From the NCBI GenBank assembly GCA_026770615.1, contig MU631475.1, forward strand, positions 211,156 through 223,378: a DNA stretch of 12,223 bases, read 5' to 3'. Positions 7,102-12,223 of the stretch are shown here, piece after piece. This DNA is from Pavlovales sp. CCMP2436. Taxonomy: Eukaryota; Haptophyta; Pavlovophyceae; Pavlovales. The position numbers and the translations under genes are program-made. The notes below the pieces were generated by a model. That model ran no database searches, was not told the origin of the DNA, and saw nothing but the letters and a program-made list of their open reading frames with translations. Position 1 is the first letter of the stretch. Each line of letters opens with the position of its first letter.

Positions 7102-8690
7102 ATGAACAACTTCCTTGTGACGGCCAAGGTCGACAACTTCTACGTGTCCCCCGACATCAAGCGGCTCATCTTCAACGAGTTCGACCTCTGCAAGCAGTGG
7201 GACGCCGAACTCGTGAGCCTCTCCAAGCAGACCAAGTTCTCCATCAATGGCTTCGACCTTGACCTCCAGCAGGGCCGTTACCTCATCATTCCGCAAGGGA
7301 TCGCAGAGCTCAAGGACATGTGCATCATCATGGCCGTCTTCACAGCTACCTCAGACGCGCTCGTGGCATCCGTCGACACGGCTTCCCCTCCATCACCGGC
7401 CATCAACCAGACCGGCGACAAGGATATCGGCACCTCCAAGGACACGCTCGTCGGCCATGCCGACTCCGAGACCTGCTCGGACTGTTCACCCGTCGCAGCC
7501 GCCCGTCAACTTCCTCTCGACGACAGTTCCCCCTCGACCAGCGACAAGCGCATCCTCCACGCCCGTTTAGGACACGCTTCGACCCGTACGCTCAACGCCA
7601 CCATCTCGGCCACGGACGGGCTACTCACCTCTCGACGCCTCAAGCAGATCTGTCCAGCTTGCGCGGAGGGCAAGGCGATCAAGCTGACCTTCAACGACGC
7701 CCGTCACCAAGCTGCACAGCCCTTCGACACCGTCAGTGTCGACATCATAGGTCACATCAACTCCCTCGAGTCCTTCCGCTCGAACGACCCATTGATGGAG
7801 CACAACTTCATGTTGTTCCTTGACCAGTTCTCCAACTACGCGTGGATCTACCAGCTCGAGACCAAGTCGCAGGCCCCCGACTTTCTCGACAAGTTCCTCG
7901 AAGACATCCAGACCTACACCGTCTCCCTCGGCTCCCTCGTTCGGCAATTTCGGCTTGACGGGGCCAAGGAGTTTGACTCGGCACGCTGGAACGGCATCCT
8001 TCGCACCAACGGCATCGGCGAGTCCGAGATCACGCCGGCAAAGACTTCCCAGCTCAACGCGCAAGCAGAGCACTACTTCGGCACCCTCGCCCGGGACGCG
8101 CACGCACTACTCGCTCAAGCCGGCCTCCCCGACTCGTACGTCGACTCCGCCTTCCTCCACTCCGTGTACATTCGAAACCGGCTTGCCTCAGACTCGTCGG
8201 CCGGCGCGACGCCCTATCAGCACATCCTCTGCCGCCGCCCCAACCTGTCGCACATCCGCGCCTGGGGCTCGGATGCCTGGGTCGTCGACACCAACTCGCA
8301 TCTCTTCAAGCTTGACGCGCGCGCATCGTACGGCATCCTGATCGGCTACGGCGACTCGGGCCACATGATCAACGCGCCGGCTGGGGCACTCACTCGCTAC
8401 ACCAACGCGGCCGTGATCAAGCTCCACCCTTCTGGCAAGGTCGTCCTCAACAGGCATGTGCGGATCGATGAGAGCTCCGTTATCAACCGCATCGCGACGC
8501 GCCCACGACTTCCTCTTGGCGACCTACCTGCTCCCAAGGGCGACTCGTTGCCCGACGCCCCCGACCTGGAGTCCATTCCCCTCGGCAACACTGCGCCGCT
8601 CGCTCTGCCGACTTCGGGACCCTCGGCGCGCACGCTCCGCTCCGCCTACAAGCAGAACATCCCGTACGTGTGCGCCCTACTCGCTCCCGA
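7102..8690 (+). pseudogene. Copia integrase part of Pol
   Basis: This stretch is open in the same frame as the protease segment, beginning at an ATG two codons after the TAA at 7093-7095. First comes a gag-pre-integrase linker, then the zinc-binding HHCC module (His at 7558 and 7573, CPAC at 7651-7662, after ARLGHAS). The integrase core follows with catalytic Asp at 7741-7743 (SVDIIG), Asp at 7957-7959 (FRLDGAKEF) and Glu at 8068-8070 (NAQAEHYFGTL). The last two are separated by 36 residues, close to the usual D-D-35-E. All expected catalytic residues are present. After about 8680 the homologous reading continues one frame over; the frame itself runs to 8868 without meaning. Confidence 0.9.
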
Positions 8691-10225
8691 CGCTCAAACA
8701 AGCTGTCTCCGGTCCACACTCGGCCGAGTGGCTCGCCTCCATCCAGTCAGAGTACGCTTCCATCGACTTAACCGGCACCTGGGTCGAGACCCCTCGGCGG
8801 CCCGGCATGAAGGTCCTCAAGGCGGGCCTCGTTCTCAACCTCAAGCGCAAACCCGACGGCACCATTGACAATTACAAGACTCGGTGCAACGCCAAGGGCT
8901 ACGCGCAGCGCTTTGGCCTCGACTACGACGAAACGTTCTCCTCCGTCCTTAGCTACGACTCGGTCAATCTTATCATCGCACTCGCAGCCGCTCGCAGCGC
9001 ACGCCTCTTCCACCTTGACTTCAAGACGGCGTACCTCAACGCGCCCCTCGACTACGACATCTACGTCGACCCTCCCTACTCGTACAAGATCAAAGGCAAG
9101 GGCGACATCGTTCTCAAACTTCTCAAATCGCTCTACGGGCTCAAGCAGTCCGGCCGCAACTGGCGGCAGCTGATCGACAACTGGCTCATCGACTACAGCT
9201 TCACACAGTCGCGCCAGGACCCGTGCGTCTACACACTTCACCATGACGACGGTCACTTGTCGCTCGGTATCTATGTCGACGACCTCTTGATCGCCGACTT
9301 CTCGCTCAACCCCGACGTCTGTGACAAATTCCTCACCTCGATCACCACGGCCTTCAAGACGACACTCAGCGACGACATCGACTCCTTCCTGTCCATGAAG
9401 CTGACGCGCTCCGACCTCGACATCAAGGTGACTATCTCGCGCGCCAACCTCGAGCTCTTAGAGCGGACCGGCATGCTGAACGCGCACCCCGTTGACACGC
9501 CGATGTCAGAAGGCCTGCACCTCACCATGTCCTTGGACTCGGAACTCCTCGACCAAGACGGCGCCACGGAGTACCGCTCAATCGTCGGCGCGCTCATCCA
9601 CGTCTCGCACTTCCGCCCGGACATCATGTACGCCATGGGCACGCTCACGCACTTTATGAGCCGCCCCGGCGAGCCGCACATGACCGCGGCCAAGCGCATC
9701 CTCCGCTACCTCGCTGGGACGCCCGACATCGGCCTCAACTTCAAGGCCAACGTCGAGCTCAACTTCACCGCCTTCGTCGACGCTGACTACGCCAACTGCA
9801 TCGACACGCGCAAGTCCGTCTCCGGCTTTATCACGCAGGTGGGAGGCGGCACCGTCTCAGCCCGACGCGAGAAGCAGAGCGTCGTCACGCTCAGCTCGAC
9901 TGAGGCTGAGTACGTCGCGGTCAACTCCGTCTCCAAGGAGGTCATCGCTATGCGCCAGCTCCTCGCCGACCTCGGCTTCCCGCAAACTACGGCCACGCCC
10001 GTCGGCGAGGACAACGTCTCGTGCATCAACTTGTTCAAGAACGACATCGTGCACCGCCGGACCAAGCACGTGGACATCAAATTCCACTGGATCCGCGACC
10101 TCGTCAAGAACGGCACCATCAAGCTGTTCTTTATCAGCGGCCTCGACAACGTCGCCGACATCATGACCAAGCCCCTCGGCCCCAAGCTCTTCCTGCAGCA
10201 CCGCCGCACGCTCCTCGGCATGTAG
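8682..10225 (+). pseudogene. Copia reverse transcriptase and RNase H part of Pol
   Basis: The homologous reading enters this frame near 8680-8692 (TLKQAVSG, EWLASIQSEY), one base offset from the integrase frame. The reverse transcriptase has KTRCNAKGYAQ, FHLDFKTAYLNAPL with a catalytic Asp, SLYGLKQSGRNW, and the catalytic YVDD at 9272-9283. RNase H follows with FVDADYAN from 9773 and TEAEY at 9899-9913, then the characteristic C-terminal HVDIKFHWIRD and DIMTKPLG. It stops with TAG at 10223-10225. This portion is intact over about 510 codons, better preserved than gag. The ATG at 8456 belongs to the non-homologous upstream part of the frame. Confidence 0.93.
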
Positions 10226-10328
10226 ACGGCCGCCATCGGTTTCCCCCTCCATCGGGGGGGGGGGGTTCACCGACTACAAGCTCAAGCTGTACCAGTTCCT
10301 TCAACCTGAACGTGACGACGTCCAGATT
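10226..10328 (+). other. Retrotransposon 3' leader
   Basis: A short non-coding stretch between the Pol stop and the polypurine tract. It contains a G12 run at 10254-10265 opposite an upstream C5, and no gene. Confidence 0.6.
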
Positions 10329-10337
10329 GAGGGAGGG
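10329..10337 (+). promoter_or_regulatory. Polypurine tract
   Basis: GAGGGAGGG lies directly against the TG of the 3' LTR. This is the standard position of the plus-strand primer, and the boundary supports the LTR start at 10338. Confidence 0.85.
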
Positions 10338-10646
10338 TGTCGGGAGCCCAAGTGTTTCATACACTTTGGCTTTGTCCGGTTCGCCATCGGACTGCCCGGA
10401 TATTAATATCCCGGGCCCAGCTGCCGTCTCAAATCGTCTACGGCTGCTCCCGACGCCTCTTTAGCGCTCTTGTCAGGGTCTCTTACTTACTAGGAGACCT
10501 TGTGACCAGCTTCAGACCACCTACTCTGTGTCGTATCGCCCTACGCCTCTTAGCTGTTCCTGCTCTCTTCCTAAGCCGCTTCACCGCGACTCGGACTCGA
10601 TCCCCCCTAGCTCTCGCTGCAGACCTCGCACTCTCGCATCCTAACA
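10338..10646 (+). repeat. 3' LTR
   Basis: This 309-bp repeat pairs with 4700-5010. It starts TGTCGGGAGCCC and ends CATCCTAACA. Here the central palindrome is perfect (GGATATTAATATCC), whereas the 5' LTR has GGATTTTAATATCC. The following bases, GAAGTGGGG, begin unrelated host sequence. Confidence 0.95.
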
Positions 10647-10726
10647 GAAGTGGGGACGCGCGGTGAGAAGTCACGCCCTCACCGCCCTCACCCTCCCCTC
10701 CCCTCCCCCCCTCCCCCCGCACACAG

Positions 10727-10964
10727 CCCTTCCGATTTGATAGACAAAAAGAATGAGTACTTAGTGGCCGCGAAGAAGGGTTCCGACGACAAGGTTGCGA
10801 AGATGATCGGCGCAATGTCCGCGCAGTACCAGCTGACAGAGGTCCGCTGCCAGCACCTCCTCGCGACGAACCCGCAGGCCTACCTCTTGGACGTCGAGGA
10901 GACCACCGCCATCGAGAAGGCGGCGCGCGAGGTGCTCGCGGCCGAGGAAGCCGCCAGCACTTGA
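10727..10964 (+). CDS. Terminal exon of an unrecognised gene
   Basis: A pyrimidine-rich tract (10673-10720) ending CACACAG gives a good 3' splice site at 10726. The frame that follows is open for 78 codons to a TGA at 10962-10964. The peptide is charged and probably helical (KKNEYLVAAKKGSDDKVAKM, then YLLDVEETTAIEKAAREV), typical of a soluble protein tail. A GCGCG|GTGAGAAG donor-like site just after the 3' LTR hints that the preceding exon was cut by the retrotransposon. Upstream exons are not visible beyond the 5' LTR. I do not recognise the family. Confidence 0.5.
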
Positions 10965-11055
10965 CGTGCGCGCGCGCCAAAAAAAAGCGCTCGAAATCCG
11001 CGCCGGCGCGGCAGGGGGCAGAGGAGACGGAGGGCTCTCTGTCTCTGTCATGTAG

Positions 11056-11766
11056 CCGGCCGCGTCAGGGCGAGCCGTCCCGCCGGGCTCGAAGCGCGCC
11101 GGGCTCGAGGCCAACCGCTCGAGCGCGCTCGGCCTCGCAGCCGCGGCCAAGCTCGAGTCCACCGCCCCCGACTTCCCCCTGCCCTACCAGTTTGACTACC
11201 CGGCTTCGTACGAACACCGCGGCACCTTCCCGAGTGAATTTGTCTGGGGCGCCGCGACCGCGGCCTACCAAGTGGATGGCAGCTGGGACGCGGAGGACAA
11301 AGGCCTGTCGATCTGGGACGTGTTCACCGGCACGGAGGGCTCACCTGTCAATCCGGGGATGGTCGCGGCCGGGCAGGTGAGGGGGTGGAGATGACTGTGT
11401 GTGGAGGAGGATGGAGGGGGTGATCTGAGATGTCCAACGTTGGGGGGGAGGGGGGTGGGGGGCTCGTTGGTGAGCTCTGGAGATGGCTGTGTGTGCGTGT
11501 TTGTGTGCTTTCGTGACGGCATGGCACTACTCCAGCGCCGGGGCCTGACTCTGCCTCTAACCCCCCTCCAATCTGTTTGTTCAATTATTGAACAAATAGA
11601 CGGGCGCTGTCGCCTGTGACAGTTATCACAGGGGGCGCTGTCGCCTGTGACAGTTATCACAGGCTGAAAGACGACGTGGCTCTGCTCCAGCGTCTGGGCC
11701 TGACTGCCTACCGGTTTTCAATCTCATGGCCGCGCCTGCTGCCCAATGGCACACTCGCAGCCTCAG
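11056..11766 (+). CDS. Beta-glucosidase-like GH1 gene, N-terminal exons, frame broken
   Basis: Glycoside hydrolase family 1 enzymes hydrolyse beta-linked glycosides. The first visible exon (about 11056-11376) has [19 protein letters not shown] and GLSIWDVF, the standard GH1 N-terminal motifs, and ends GQ|GTGAGG. The next (from 11600, after AATAG) gives [11 protein letters not shown], equivalent to the family's TGDVACDxYHR, then after a 31-bp duplication [20 protein letters not shown] and PRLLPNG, ending CAG|GTGCGT at 11766. The first exon has no in-frame ATG; a TAG at 11053-11055 may be part of a 3' splice site (CATGTAG), so the true start lies further upstream or is lost. The catalytic Glu residues of GH1 lie further on and are not in the window. 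Family assignment is firm; function is doubtful because of the frame disruption. Confidence 0.8.
11377..11599 (+). other. GH1 intron with an eroded exon copy
   Basis: The donor is CAG|GTGAGG and the acceptor AATAG|ACG, a phase-0 junction. The left half is G-rich. At about 11479-11555 the intron encodes GDGCVCV...[15 protein letters not shown], a degraded counterpart of the next exon's GAVACDSY...[14 protein letters not shown]. Near the 3' end is the 19-bp palindrome TTGTTCAATTATTGAACAA at 11577-11595. Confidence 0.6.
11602..11662. repeat. 31-bp tandem duplication in the GH1 exon
   Basis: GGGCGCTGTCGCCTGTGACA followed by GTTATCACAG occurs at 11602-11631 and 11633-11662, identical over 30 bp with a period of 31. 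Each unit encodes [10 protein letters not shown] in its proper frame. Since 31 is not a multiple of three, keeping both puts a TGA in frame. Each unit contains the inverted repeat CCTGTGA/TCACAGG. Confidence 0.95.
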
Positions 11767-12223
11767 GTGCGTAAAAAACACACACACGCACGCGCGCGGA
11801 CACAACACGTCCCCCCTTCCACCACGTTCTCCACTTCGATTTCCTCTTCACCCTTCAGTTTACCATTCCCCACGTCGGCGTAGCGCGTCGGAGCGCCAAA
11901 CCAGCTGGGCTGCTGATACTGCCAGACTGCATGCCTTTTTCTTTTTCTTTTTTAGCTCTTTTAACGTCCCCCGACTTGCAGCCCGAAGGCGTACCCCCCT
12001 GTATTGAAATTTCTTTCATTTCTTAATTTTATCAGAATGGATCGTTTCAGGAAAGAAACAGAAAAAGGAAAAGAAACAGAAAAATGGGCTGTAGTTCTGC
12101 AACACACATAGCTAAATACACTGTAATAGTACATAAAACATAATATTATCACCAGAAACTGATGCGGTAGAACACCTTTCATTTCCCTAGGAGTCGTACC
12201 TCCCTTCACTCCCCCCCCACCCA
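11767..12223. other. GH1 downstream intron, possible exon fragment, AT-rich tail
   Basis: After the GTGCGT donor at 11767 there is a CA-rich, then C-rich stretch. A strong polypyrimidine tract ending TTTTTTAG at 11955 is a good acceptor. In the phase required, the following codons give LLTSPDLQPEGV, whose PEGV could match the GH1 segment N-P-E-G-V-A-F-Y. Similarity ends at about 11993, where the sequence becomes AT-rich. The remainder (12001-12223) has no recognisable gene. Either the gene is cut by an insertion here, or the resemblance is chance and the intron runs beyond the window. Confidence 0.35.

Larger units (their letters stand above)
4700..10646 (+). mobile_element. Defective Ty1/copia LTR retrotransposon
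   Basis: The complete element is LTR - primer site - inverted LTR - gag - protease - integrase - reverse transcriptase - RNase H - polypurine tract - LTR. Integrase before reverse transcriptase is the order that defines Ty1/copia (Pseudoviridae). LTRs start TGTCGGG and end CTAACA. The two LTRs differ by eye at about 11 substitutions and two single-base indels over about 310 bp, so the insertion is not recent. The flanks CACTG (4695-4699) and GAAGT (10647-10651) are not a target-site duplication. Frame changes, stops and the missing gag start show it cannot make its own polyprotein as it stands. Confidence 0.95.

Noticed and set aside
5977..7296. Long minus-strand open frame of 439 codons
   Set aside because: It is antisense to gag-pol, whose plus strand has clear protein motifs; GC-rich codons with few A/T third positions leave the opposite strand open. 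Its Val/Glu/Leu/Asp-rich product matches no family.
4690..10656. Inverted flank match CCCACT/AGTGGG beside the LTRs
   Set aside because: Target-site duplications are direct repeats; an inverted 6-base match at slightly different offsets is probably chance.
10650..10726. ATG-like start of the frame at 10650 for the terminal exon
   Set aside because: The first 25 codons are pyrimidine-tract sequence (Pro/His/Ser-rich), better explained as the end of an intron.

Overview
The window comes from a eukaryotic nuclear genome. It contains spliced genes (GT...AG introns with in-frame exon joins), a Ty1/copia LTR retrotransposon, TA-flanked inverted-repeat elements, microsatellites, and GC-rich coding DNA alternating with AT-rich or C-rich spacers. 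I see no bacterial operon structure, tRNA, rRNA or CRISPR array. The mixture would suit a protist, microalga or fungus; I cannot name the species.

Left part (1-2030): a short GC-rich tandem array at the edge, an AT-rich spacer, then a two-exon gene (386-1742) for an unrecognised multi-pass membrane protein. Its only intron (1181-1352) is the most interesting sequence here. A related, reversed sequence lies at 4025-4167, away from any clear gene. The resemblance runs from the GTATAA donor to the CATCT(A)AG acceptor. This is the signature of an introner, meaning an intron that is itself a mobile repeat.

Middle part (1841-4699): a repeat-rich spacer. It holds three copies of one MITE-like element (TIR starting CAGGGGATCGCGGGC, TA target site) at 1841-2026, 3790-3955 and 4393-4554, a fold-back element with hairpins at both ends (2813-3129), a long TA microsatellite, a C-rich tract, small tandem duplications, and possible debris of a minus-strand gene around the second introner copy.

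Right-centre (4700-10646): a 5.9 kb Ty1/copia element with 311 and 309 bp LTRs, a primer-binding-site candidate, gag, protease, integrase, reverse transcriptase, RNase H and a polypurine tract. It is defective: a decayed LTR of the same family lies in reverse orientation between the primer site and gag, gag has no start codon, there are two +1 frame changes and two in-frame stops, and no target-site duplication is visible.

Right end (10647-12223): the last exon of an unrecognised gene directly beyond the 3' LTR, then the N-terminal exons of a glycoside hydrolase family 1 (beta-glucosidase-like) gene. Its second exon carries a 31-bp tandem duplication that breaks the reading frame, and an eroded second copy of that exon sits in the intron before it. 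The GH1 gene does not continue recognisably to the window end.
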